This document shows positions 25,701-31,991 of a stretch of 36,685 nucleotides of DNA, in pieces. Each line of letters opens with the position of its first letter. Within the stretch, counting starts at the first letter, position 1. A program made the position numbers and the translations under genes. The notes under the pieces are model-generated. The model did not search any database. It was not told the origin of the DNA and saw only the letters and a list, made by a program, of their open reading frames with translations. This DNA is from an uncultured Mucilaginibacter sp. (GTDB lineage: Bacteria > Bacteroidota > Bacteroidia > Sphingobacteriales > Sphingobacteriaceae): NCBI GenBank assembly GCA_903915155.1, contig CAIWRU010000083.1:1-36685 (forward strand), in the 5' to 3' direction.

Positions 25701-25923
25701 GCTGATGGATGTGCATATGCCTATAATGGGCGGCCTTGAAGCAACCCAAATATTGCGCGCCCATCCTGAAACTTATTTCCAGCAATTGCCTATCGTTGCA
25801 TTAACCGCTTCAATGTTAAGCAGCGAAGTTAACCAAATGACTAACGCCGGCATGAATGATTTTATCCTGAAACCATTCGACCCAAAAACATTGTACGAAA
25901 AACTGGCGAGGTACCAGAAGTAA
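22798..25923 (+). CDS. Soluble GAF-PAS4 hybrid histidine kinase with receiver domain
   Basis: A 1041-residue signalling protein. Order: GAF (about residues 20-165, DTLPEEEYDAITRL to LGSLCVMD), a divergent PAS (178-290), three PAS units starting at residues 295, 418 and 541, a HisKA dimerisation helix with phospho-acceptor H684 (MSHEIRTPLN), an HATPase domain with N and G boxes (NLVSNAIKFTD, DTGIGI, GGTGLGLAISK), and a C-terminal receiver with D926-D927 and phospho-Asp D971 (LMDVHMP). No membrane helix, so it senses an intracellular signal. Output is probably a phosphorelay to a separate protein because no DNA-binding domain is present. The start is GTG, five bases after glyA. Ligand unknown. 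Confidence 0.9.
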   Translation: MIDKHTLLLHDEQERVKALKSYNVMDTLPEEEYDAITRLVAYICKVPMVLFSLIDDERQWGKSAVGLGFEEGRREDSFCQYTLLGNKIFEIPDTLKNELVKDHPSVTEGLKLRFYAGAPLIDPDGHRLGSLCVMDTVPRQLSPEQLDALQVLGNEIISRMVLNKQKRELEKSLAVHKDFYALFNSSPLIHFIADKDSNIELINNAVMDILGYTPQQAIGRSIWEFVAGKNREQFVPLIEQGLATQHSFDLETETVTATGETKWIGWCAINKSGKWYASGRDITYQKKILADLEQLSLVANKMINGVVISDVNDKVVWTNNAFTEITGYDLADVENERLRDVIVIEADGLVGIEEYNHLMEQKQSYQVDVLAKRKDGTQLWLSIINSIVYDKNGEIEKYIRLLVDITERKSTEKDLEILSFAARKTSTGMLIRNKDGVIIWMNEALEEIVGYTLAEMKGQVFGDRLTGPDTDLGVFANASAAMKNNVPYEIEMKIYKKDQTALWVSISNNPLINELGQVERQVGVIVDIDKRKRAEEQLKLLSLVASSTTSGVVINDREGKVEWINTAFEKITGYNIDHVKGKHLGDTLKGELTDVAIIERARRLSRNKQSFEVDLLAYRRDGQPLWISVINSVILGSNGEVDKYIEVIIDITSKKRVEMELIAAKEEALQLNRAKDMFISVMSHEIRTPLNAVIGMSRLLIDDNPLESQKENLGILKFSAENLMTLINDVLDFTKIETGNVELEKANVNLREMVQRITSSMQYRASEKNVYLKHTIEDAIPEFVIGDSARLVQVLLNLVSNAIKFTDTGGVIIDLKVLEETNNNIRIRFAVTDTGIGIANEKINTIFESFKQAEADTTRKYGGTGLGLAISKRLIELHDSRINVDSVLGQGSTFWFTVTFNKSDNNSISNDNKMEIGLRLSVLVVDDNQINRILVNKVLQKWGTTVDFAENGKEAVDKILANKEYDVVLMDVHMPIMGGLEATQILRAHPETYFQQLPIVALTASMLSSEVNQMTNAGMNDFILKPFDPKTLYEKLARYQK

Positions 25924-25965
25924 AGTCAAAAGTCAAAAGTCAAAAGGCAAAAGGCAAAAGGCAAA
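25924..25965. repeat. Tandem heptamer AGKCAAA x6
   Basis: Three perfect AGTCAAA units followed by three perfect AGGCAAA units, starting on the base right after the kinase stop codon. The switch from T to G at one position in the second half suggests two rounds of unit expansion. Confidence 0.85.
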
Positions 25966-25994
25966 ATTTCATTATGTTAAGCTAATGAATCGGC

Positions 25995-26030
25995 ATCCTG
26001 GAAATCTGTTTAATCTGATTAATCCCGGTT
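25995..26030. repeat. Degenerate nonamer repeat (ATCCTGGAA-like) x4
   Basis: Units ATCCTGGAA, ATCTGTTTA, ATCTGATTA and ATCCCGGTT follow one another with period 9. The string resembles the 'ATCCTGTTTAATCCTGGTTCAGAC' class of intergenic repeat I know from many Bacteroidota genomes. It lies between the convergent kinase and comF-like genes; no terminator hairpin is visible there. Confidence 0.5.
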
Positions 26031-26035
26031 CAGAC

Positions 26036-26734
26036 TTACTCCGCATAAGCAATAGTTGCTATACTTAATTTCAATCCTTCAATTCTTAATAGCTGTACGG
26101 CACAGGCTTCCAGGGTCGATCCGGTTGTTACTACGTCGTCCACCAGCAAAACATGTTTATTTATTAATTTTTCAGGGTTGATAACTGCAAAAACTTCCTG
26201 CATATTCTCAAACCTCGAAAAGCGCGACTTATGGGTTTGTGTCTCAGTGGCTTTAGCGCGGATAAGGCTGCTTTCATCAACAATCGCATTGAGTTTCTGT
26301 GCCAACCCTTCGGCAAAACAGGTACTTTGGTTGTACCCGCGTTGTTTCAACCGCTTTTTATGCAGTGGCACGGGGATAATAACATCTACAGTTTTAAATA
26401 CTTCGTTCTTCGCTAGTTGCGCACCTGCAATATTCCCCAACAAAACACCTATTTGCTGCATCCCATTGTATTTAAAATGATGCATAAGGTTTTGCACCTT
26501 GCCGCCCTTGGCAAAATAATACAGCGCATAAGCGGCCTCTAAGTTTACCTTTCCCCAAAACTGCCGGGCAACAATATTATCGGGCTGCAAATGGAAATTG
26601 GTAAAAGGAAGGGTAAAACGACAATCGGTACAGATAACATACTCGCCGGCCATTAAACTCTCACCACAGGCAGGGCATAGCTGGGGGAACAGCAACGCGG
26701 CAAAATCGGCAAGATAGGTTTGGGCAAGTTTCAC
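26036..26734 (-). CDS. ComF family phosphoribosyltransferase-like protein
   Basis: A 232-residue ComF-type protein. The N-terminus has a zinc-finger-like pattern: C20-x2-C23 (LCPACGES) and C35-x2-C38 (CTDC). The rest is a phosphoribosyltransferase fold, with VIIPVPLHKKRLKQRGYNQS in the middle and the PRPP-binding loop HVLLVDDVVTTGSTLEACA near residue 195. ComF is needed for DNA uptake in naturally competent bacteria, but homologues are widespread and many have no proven role. The start is GTG at 26734, with TAACTTAA four bases upstream on the minus strand as a weak promoter match. Confidence 0.9.
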   Translation of the reverse strand: MKLAQTYLADFAALLFPQLCPACGESLMAGEYVICTDCRFTLPFTNFHLQPDNIVARQFWGKVNLEAAYALYYFAKGGKVQNLMHHFKYNGMQQIGVLLGNIAGAQLAKNEVFKTVDVIIPVPLHKKRLKQRGYNQSTCFAEGLAQKLNAIVDESSLIRAKATETQTHKSRFSRFENMQEVFAVINPEKLINKHVLLVDDVVTTGSTLEACAVQLLRIEGLKLSIATIAYAE

Positions 26735-26861
26735 GGCTTTAAGTTAATGAGCGGAATTGAGAAAAGGAAATAATGAGTTACAGGATGAAAAGCGCGTTAA
26801 AAAGCGTTCAGCCAAAATGAACAGCGTAAAAAGTTAAGTAATTGATTTATAATTACGTAAG

Positions 26862-26977
26862 TGTTTGTGGGTGTATGGGTTGCGTTTGGGTTCGTATAGG
26901 TTTGTTTGGGCTTGTTTGGGCCCTGTTTATGGGGTGTTTAGGCCCTGTTTAGGTGCGTTTAGGCACAGTTTAGGTTA
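26862..26977. repeat. G-rich tandem repeat, GTTTAGGNNNN units of 10-11 bases
   Basis: From 26904 seven units of 10-11 bases can be cut: GTTTGGGCTT..., GTTTGGGCCCT, GTTTATGGGGT, GTTTAGGCCCT, GTTTAGGTGC, GTTTAGGCACA, GTTTAGGTTA. The left part is a degenerate continuation with GGG at 26869, 26877, 26888, 26908 and 26918 and GGGG at 26931. All G runs are on the plus strand. It fills the middle of the 292-base gap between rlmN and comF; the rest of the gap (26735-26860, 26978-27026) holds nothing I recognise. Confidence 0.75.
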
Positions 26978-27026
26978 TGCCATTTGGCTGATATACAGCA
27001 AAATATGAACACAAAAAAGCATTAAT

Positions 27027-28085
27027 TTAAGCCCGGTTTTCTTCTTTTATGGCTAATTGGCCGCAAGCGGCGTCAATATCTTTACCGCGGCTACGGCGCA
27101 GGTTGGTGTTTATGCCCTGGCTGCGCAGGTAATCGGCAAAAATTTCTATCTTATCCTCGCCCGCGTTTATAAAGTCGGCAAATGCAATAGGATTATATTC
27201 AATAATATTTACTTTGCAGGGCAGGTGCTTGCAAAAGCGCGCCAGTTCAATAGCATCCTGTAGGGTATCATTAAACCCGTCGAACACAATGTATTCGTAG
27301 GTTACCGGGTTTTTTGTTTTGGCGTAGTAATATTTCAGTGCCTCGGCCAATGCCTTAAGCGAGTTTTGCTCGTTTATAGGCATTATGGTGTTGCGCTTTT
27401 CGTCGTTGGCGGCGTGGAGGCTTAGCGCCAGGTTAAATTTTACCTGGTCATCACCAAGTTTTTTTATCATTTTGGCTATACCGGCTGTCGATACGGTTAT
27501 TCTTTTGGCAGCCATGTTAAGCCCTTCTTCCGAAGTTATTTTTTCAACCGAATCCATTACATTCTTGTAGTTAAGCAGTGGTTCGCCCATGCCCATGTAT
27601 ACAATATTGGTTAATGGCTGGCCATAGTTTTCCATGGCTTGCTGGCTGATGAGCACCACCTGGTCGTAAATCTCGTCGGGATTAAGGTTGCGTTTACGCT
27701 CCATGTAGCCGGTAGCGCAAAATTTGCAGGTAAGGCTGCAGCCCACCTGTGATGATACACAAGCCGTCATACGGCCCGGTGTTGGAATTAAAACACCCTC
27801 AATCAGGTGTGTATCGTGTAAAATAAAAGAATTTTTTATAGTTTTATCGGCACTGAACTGTGAACTGTTGATTTTAACGTTGTTAATCACAAAATTTTCA
27901 TGCAGTTTAGTGCGTAGTTCTTTTGAAATATTGCTCATCACATCAAAAGAGAAACATGATTTCTGCCAAAGCCACTCGTAAACTTGCTTTGCTCTAAAGC
28001 CTTTTTCGCCCATTTGCGTAAAATGCTGCTGCAAAGCTGGCAAGCTAAGGCTGCGGATGTCAATTTTATCTTTTGTCGCGTTCAC
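27027..28085 (-). CDS. rlmN: Dual-specificity 23S rRNA/tRNA adenine C2-methyltransferase
   Basis: RlmN is a radical SAM enzyme that methylates C2 of adenosine 2503 in 23S rRNA and of A37 in some tRNAs. The 352-residue protein has the cluster motif CSLTCKFC (C116, C120, C123), the preceding ACVSSQVG, GMGEPLLN (the SAM-binding GGE-like segment), and the C-terminal methyl-carrier Cys in DAACGQL (C341). NLALSLHAAND and MPINEQNS are also typical. The start is GTG at 28085; TATCTTTG lies four bases upstream, an exact promoter match. It is divergent from the amidohydrolase gene. Confidence 0.95.
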   Translation of the reverse strand: MNATKDKIDIRSLSLPALQQHFTQMGEKGFRAKQVYEWLWQKSCFSFDVMSNISKELRTKLHENFVINNVKINSSQFSADKTIKNSFILHDTHLIEGVLIPTPGRMTACVSSQVGCSLTCKFCATGYMERKRNLNPDEIYDQVVLISQQAMENYGQPLTNIVYMGMGEPLLNYKNVMDSVEKITSEEGLNMAAKRITVSTAGIAKMIKKLGDDQVKFNLALSLHAANDEKRNTIMPINEQNSLKALAEALKYYYAKTKNPVTYEYIVFDGFNDTLQDAIELARFCKHLPCKVNIIEYNPIAFADFINAGEDKIEIFADYLRSQGINTNLRRSRGKDIDAACGQLAIKEENRA

Positions 28086-28089
28086 GCTG

Positions 28090-28097
28090 CAAAGATA
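28090..28097 (-). promoter_or_regulatory. -7 element of rlmN
   Basis: On the minus strand TATCTTTG (28097 down to 28090) matches TAnnTTTG exactly and is followed by four bases and the GTG start, the same four-base spacing as at the toxin-antitoxin operon and scpA. No -33 TTTG was found. Confidence 0.45.
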
Positions 28098-28236
28098 AGG
28101 AAATTAAAATAGTAGCTTTTTTAAGATATTTCTTTTTATTAATTAAAAAACAATAACTTTAAGTTAATTGTTTTTAGGATGGATAAGATGGATTGGTTTC
28201 TTAAAGGGGATTTGTAGAAGATGCTTAGTTATAATA

Positions 28237-29403
28237 ATGAAAAGTTTTAAAGCCGATTATGTTTTTCCAGTCCATGCCGATCCAATAAAAAACGGAATTG
28301 TTACAGTTGATGATAAGGGAAAGATCGTCTCGGTTACGGCTAACCAGCCAGAAGGTACCCAGCCTCCGCAGCAGTTAAGTGGTATTATATGCCCCGGCTT
28401 TGTAAACACGCATTGCCATTTGGAGCTATCGCACATGAAAGATAAGATAGCCACCAAAACAGGGTTGGTTAATTTTATTAAAGATATCTTAAAGCATCGC
28501 GAAGCGGATGCTCAGCTTATTGCCGATAGCGCCGCGCAAGCCGATAGCGAAATGTATGAGAATGGCATTGTTGCCGTGGGCGATATTGCAAACACAAACG
28601 CCACCATAAAAATAAAGGCCGCCAGCAAAATACATTACCACACCTTTGTTGAATTGCTGGGGTTTTTGCCCGGGCGGTCCGAAGAGATATTTAACAATGG
28701 CCTTAAATTGTTGGATGAGTTTAAGCCGCAGTCTTGCTCCATAACCCCTCATGCTCCTTATTCGGTATCGAAGGAATTATTCAGACTGATAAAAAAATAT
28801 TGCGAAGACCACAACAATTTGCTCAGCATACACAACCAGGAATGCGATGATGAGAATAAGTTCTTCCGCTACAAGCTGGGCCAATTTATCGAACTCTATG
28901 AATATTTTGGTATGGACATTACCCATTTTAAGCCACAGGCCCGTAATTCCATGCAATCAATCGTTCCGTTGCTTACCAATAAGCAGGATATATTGATGGT
29001 GCATAATACCTGCACTAACTTAAAGGATATTTATTTCCTGAAGCGTTTCGACCGCAGGATAAACTGGTGCTTTTGCCCCAATGCTAACCTGTACATCGAG
29101 AATCGCCTGCCGAAGATCAATCTATTTGTCGACCAGGGTTTTAACATTACCCTCGGTACCGATAGTATGGCATCAAACCACGGCCTTAGCATATTGGGCG
29201 AAATGCAAACTATACAGCATAAGTTTAAGGCCATCAGCACCGCCAAACTTATTGAATGGGGCACTATAAACGGTGCCAAATTTTTAGGCATTGATGCCGA
29301 TAAAGGCACCCTTGAGCCCGGCAAAACACCTGGCCTTAACCTCATCACCGGGTTGGACGATATGCAACTAACCCCTGCATCAAAGGTAAAGCGGTTGATC
29401 TAA
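28237..29403 (+). CDS. Amidohydrolase-superfamily deaminase/hydrolase
   Basis: I take the ATG at 28237, giving 388 residues starting KSFKADYVFPV; the track's earlier start adds 23 residues unlike the family. The protein is a TRZ/ATZ-type metal-dependent hydrolase: the HxH pair H59/H61 in GFVNTHCHLELSHM, H172 (TPHAPYS), H199 and E202 (SIHNQE), H256 (VHNTC) and the metal/catalytic Asp D309 (LGTDSMAS). This set is that of adenosine-type deaminases and chlorohydrolases (mononuclear Zn or Fe). Possible substrates include S-adenosylhomocysteine, guanine or aminodeoxyfutalosine; the sequence cannot decide. The start overlaps nothing and acyP follows after 42 bases. Confidence 0.85.
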   Translation: MKSFKADYVFPVHADPIKNGIVTVDDKGKIVSVTANQPEGTQPPQQLSGIICPGFVNTHCHLELSHMKDKIATKTGLVNFIKDILKHREADAQLIADSAAQADSEMYENGIVAVGDIANTNATIKIKAASKIHYHTFVELLGFLPGRSEEIFNNGLKLLDEFKPQSCSITPHAPYSVSKELFRLIKKYCEDHNNLLSIHNQECDDENKFFRYKLGQFIELYEYFGMDITHFKPQARNSMQSIVPLLTNKQDILMVHNTCTNLKDIYFLKRFDRRINWCFCPNANLYIENRLPKINLFVDQGFNITLGTDSMASNHGLSILGEMQTIQHKFKAISTAKLIEWGTINGAKFLGIDADKGTLEPGKTPGLNLITGLDDMQLTPASKVKRLI

Positions 29404-29417
29404 ATCGCCGCCACGCT

Positions 29418-29449
29418 ACCAATGAACTAATGAACCAGTGAGCCAATGA
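29418..29449. repeat. Tandem octamer ACCAATGA x4 reaching the acyP start
   Basis: Four 8-base units: ACCAATGA, ACTAATGA, ACCAGTGA, GCCAATGA. The ATG of acyP lies in the last unit (29446). The array fills almost the whole gap between the amidohydrolase stop and the acyP start. Confidence 0.75.
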
Positions 29450-29736
29450 ACAAAAAACATCTCGAAATAACTGTAAAAGGCAAAGTACACGGCGTATTCT
29501 ACCGTGTTTCAACTAAGGCCGTCGCCGACCAGCTCGGCGTACGCGGCTATGTAAAAAATGGCGATAATGGCGAAGTCCTCATTGTTGCCGAGGGCGATAA
29601 TGCCAGTCTTGACATGTTTTTAGACTGGTGCCGCGAGGGCCCGGAACACGCCGATGTAATTTCTGTCGAATCGAATGAAGGTGAATTAAAAAACTATCGT
29701 AATTTTGAGGTAGTAAAAAAGAACTTCTTGTGGTAA
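29446..29736 (+). CDS. acyP: Acylphosphatase
   Basis: A 96-residue acylphosphatase that hydrolyses carboxyl-phosphate bonds such as acetyl or carbamoyl phosphate. The catalytic Arg is R20 in GKVHGVFYR and the water-binding Asn is N38 in GVRGYVKN, both in the expected places; GEVLIVAEGDNASLDMFL and the C-terminal end YRNFEVV are typical. Its ATG lies in the last unit of an octamer array. Several ATG-like units upstream are out of frame or interrupted by TGA, which supports 29446. The flippase gene follows in 30 bases. Confidence 0.93.
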   Translation: MNKKHLEITVKGKVHGVFYRVSTKAVADQLGVRGYVKNGDNGEVLIVAEGDNASLDMFLDWCREGPEHADVISVESNEGELKNYRNFEVVKKNFLW

Positions 29737-29766
29737 TAAGTTCTTTTATTAATTACACATATATCA

Positions 29767-31284
29767 TTGTCAACAGCTAAAAAATTCGCAGGCCAAACCG
29801 CTATATACGGGGTTAGCACCATTGCGGGCAGGGTGCTAAGTTTCTTTCTCACCCCGGTTTACACTGCAGCCTATCGCACCGGTGCTTACGGTATTTTAAC
29901 TACCATGTTCAGCTATGTATCCATTTTAAATGCGGTAATGGCTTTTGGTATGGAAACCACCTTCTTCAGGTATTTAAATAAGCATGCCGATAACAAACGG
30001 CAGGTGTATAACAACGCATTTGCGTCGGTATTTGCCATTACGCTTATTTTCTTATTGCTCACCCTGCCCTTCACCGGGCATATAGCCAATTTTATTAATG
30101 TGAGCACCCCGATAAAAGCCCACTCGGGTAATATTGCGGCGGTGGGTACTACGCATGCCGACTTTATAAAGTATGTCGATTATTTTATAGCGATACTGGT
30201 TATCGACGCATGGTGCGTTATCCCCTTCGCGCAGATACGTGCTGATGGTAAGCCGGGTCGCTACGCTGTTATAAAGCTCATTAACATATTCCTGTTTATC
30301 AGCCTCAACCTTATCTTTATTTGGGGCCTGCCATTCTGGATGAATCACAATTTACCCGGTTCAGGCTTTGTAGCGCAATGGTATGTTAAGGGGTGGGTAG
30401 GTTATGTTTTCCTGGCCAATCTTATTTCAAGCATTGTCACTTTCATTATTTTATTGCCCGAATTATTAAAAATAAGGTTTGATTTCAACGGGAAAATGCT
30501 GGCAAGCATGTATTCCTATAGCTGGCCTGTACTTATAGCAAATTTATCATACATTATCAATGAGAATATGGATAAGTTGCTATTAGGCAAATTATTACCA
30601 ACCGGCCATAGTTTAGATGATGTGGGTATTTACGGCGCTTGCGCCAAGATCTCTCTCTTTCTTAGCATATTCATTCAAGCATTTAGGTTAGGTGCCGAAC
30701 CTTTCTTTTTCAGCCATGCTAAAAACAAAAATGCGGGCCAAACCTACGCCCGTATTATGGATTATTTTGTAATAGCGATATGCGTGATTTTTGTCGGCCT
30801 TATAGCTAATATCGAAATACTAAAATATTTTATACCAAATAAAAGCTACTGGGTTGGTTTACCGGTAGTACCCCCGCTTGTTTTCGGCTATGTAAGCCTG
30901 GGTATCTATATGAATTTATCGGTTTGGTATAAACTGTCCGATCAAACTAAGTATGGCTTTTATATTTCGGGCGTAGGAGCCCTGTTAACCATCGTTTTAA
31001 ATGTTATGTTCATCCCAAAATACAGCTACATGGCATCGGCTTGGGTATCGCTTATCGCCTATGCTGTTATGATGGTGCTCTCTTACATTTGGGGACAAAG
31101 AAATTATCCCATACCCTACAATCTCAAAAAAAACCTGGTATATATCGTTTCGTCTATCATAGTCGTTTATCTGTCGTTCTATGTATTTAACCGCAATATT
31201 TATGTAGGCGATGCCATGTTATTAGTATATGTATCGGTTGCATTTTATTTTGAACGCGAAAACTTAAGGGCTATATTTAAATAA
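29767..31284 (+). CDS. Oligosaccharide/polysaccharide flippase (Wzx-like, MATE superfamily)
   Basis: A 505-residue integral membrane protein with about 12-14 helices. It begins [30 protein letters not shown], the classic start of polysaccharide biosynthesis transporters, followed by [15 protein letters not shown]; such proteins move lipid-linked sugar units across the inner membrane. The specific substrate is unknown. The start codon appears to be TTG (29767): it is the only start that keeps the conserved N-terminus, there is no ATG nearby, and the next Met comes after about 45 residues. The stop overlaps the dut ATG by one base (TAATG), so the two genes are coupled. Confidence 0.88.
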   Translation: MSTAKKFAGQTAIYGVSTIAGRVLSFFLTPVYTAAYRTGAYGILTTMFSYVSILNAVMAFGMETTFFRYLNKHADNKRQVYNNAFASVFAITLIFLLLTLPFTGHIANFINVSTPIKAHSGNIAAVGTTHADFIKYVDYFIAILVIDAWCVIPFAQIRADGKPGRYAVIKLINIFLFISLNLIFIWGLPFWMNHNLPGSGFVAQWYVKGWVGYVFLANLISSIVTFIILLPELLKIRFDFNGKMLASMYSYSWPVLIANLSYIINENMDKLLLGKLLPTGHSLDDVGIYGACAKISLFLSIFIQAFRLGAEPFFFSHAKNKNAGQTYARIMDYFVIAICVIFVGLIANIEILKYFIPNKSYWVGLPVVPPLVFGYVSLGIYMNLSVWYKLSDQTKYGFYISGVGALLTIVLNVMFIPKYSYMASAWVSLIAYAVMMVLSYIWGQRNYPIPYNLKKNLVYIVSSIIVVYLSFYVFNRNIYVGDAMLLVYVSVAFYFERENLRAIFK

Positions 31285-31718
31285 TGATTATAAGAATAAT
31301 AAACAAGTCGAAAAACGGCCTTCCGGCATACGAAACCATACACGCCGCAGGTATGGACCTGCGCGCCGACTTGGAAACAAGCATCACGCTTAAACCTTTG
31401 GAGCGCAAGCTTGTCCCAACAGGGTTACATATTGAATTGCCCGAAGGTTTCGAGGCGCAGATACGCCCGCGCAGCGGCCTGGCTTTTAAGCATGGTATAA
31501 GTATTGTAAACTCGCCGGGTACTATTGATGCAGATTACCGGGGCGAAATAAAAGTGCTGCTCATCAACCTGTCGACCGAAGATTTTGAAATAAATACAGG
31601 CGACCGCATAGCGCAAATGATAGTGGCGAAACACGAAACAGTAAACTGGCAGGAAGTGGAAGTTTTAAATGAAACTTCGCGCGGGGTTGGTGGTTATGGA
31701 CATACGGGGGTTAGTTAG
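31284..31718 (+). CDS. dut: Deoxyuridine 5'-triphosphate nucleotidohydrolase (dUTPase)
   Basis: Dut splits dUTP to dUMP and pyrophosphate, keeping uracil out of DNA and supplying thymidylate synthesis. The 144-residue trimeric-type enzyme shows the conserved motifs in order: AAGMDLRA (I), [11 protein letters not shown] (II), [13 protein letters not shown] with the catalytic Asp (III), GDRIAQMIV (IV) and a C-terminal [10 protein letters not shown] (V), with His where many enzymes have Ser. It starts on the last base of the flippase gene. A GGGG/CCCC hairpin overlaps the stop codon but has no T run. Confidence 0.95.
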   Translation: MIIRIINKSKNGLPAYETIHAAGMDLRADLETSITLKPLERKLVPTGLHIELPEGFEAQIRPRSGLAFKHGISIVNSPGTIDADYRGEIKVLLINLSTEDFEINTGDRIAQMIVAKHETVNWQEVEVLNETSRGVGGYGHTGVS

Positions 31719-31729
31719 CCCCGGAGGGT

Positions 31730-31868
31730 AATGTCATTAAGTAATTGAATAATATCGAACACCGAATGCTGAACGCCCAATGATGAAGTTAAAACTTCGG
31801 TGTTCAAAATTCAGCATTCGGTGTTCGATATTATTTTAACCCGCATGTTTGCTTAAATTAATGACATT
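31730..31868. repeat. Nested inverted repeat with 26-bp perfect arms
   Basis: Outer arms AATGTCATTAA (31730-31740) and TTAATGACATT (31858-31868) are perfect reverse complements. Within them lie 26-base perfect arms (31748-31773 and 31810-31835), and within those GAAGTT-AA-AACTTC (31785-31798). TTCGGTGTT occurs twice on the right side, so other pairings are possible. The element shares AATGATGAAGT and the TTCGATATT ends with the copy at 12.25k. No ORF. It lies 12 bases after dut. Confidence 0.85.
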
Positions 31869-31881
31869 GCCGTAAAGCAAA

Positions 31882-31947
31882 CCCCGTAGGGGTTAAACCT
31901 TTGTAGAAAAATATTAAAAATATAGTCTCGTGCCGTAGGTACGAAAC
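31882..31947 (+). repeat. GTAGGGG twin-hairpin repeat, copy 1
   Basis: Two small hairpins, CCCCGTAGGGG (31882-31892) and TCGTGCCGTAGGTACGA, separated by a linker containing TTTGTAGAAAAATATTAAAAATATA. The same arrangement occurs at 34771-34836 with different but still pairing stem bases. It lies 44 bases before the TPR gene and in the same orientation. Confidence 0.7.
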
Positions 31948-31991
31948 TTAATGAAATAGATTTAACCGGCGTGGTTCAAGTGAAGCTAAGT

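Noticed and set aside
25924-26030. Possible CRISPR-like array
   Set aside because: The repeats are directly adjacent units of 7 or 9 bases without spacers, and no cas gene is near.
31706-31721. GGGG/CCCC hairpin at the dut stop as a terminator
   Set aside because: Stem is good but no T run follows and the stem overlaps the stop codon.
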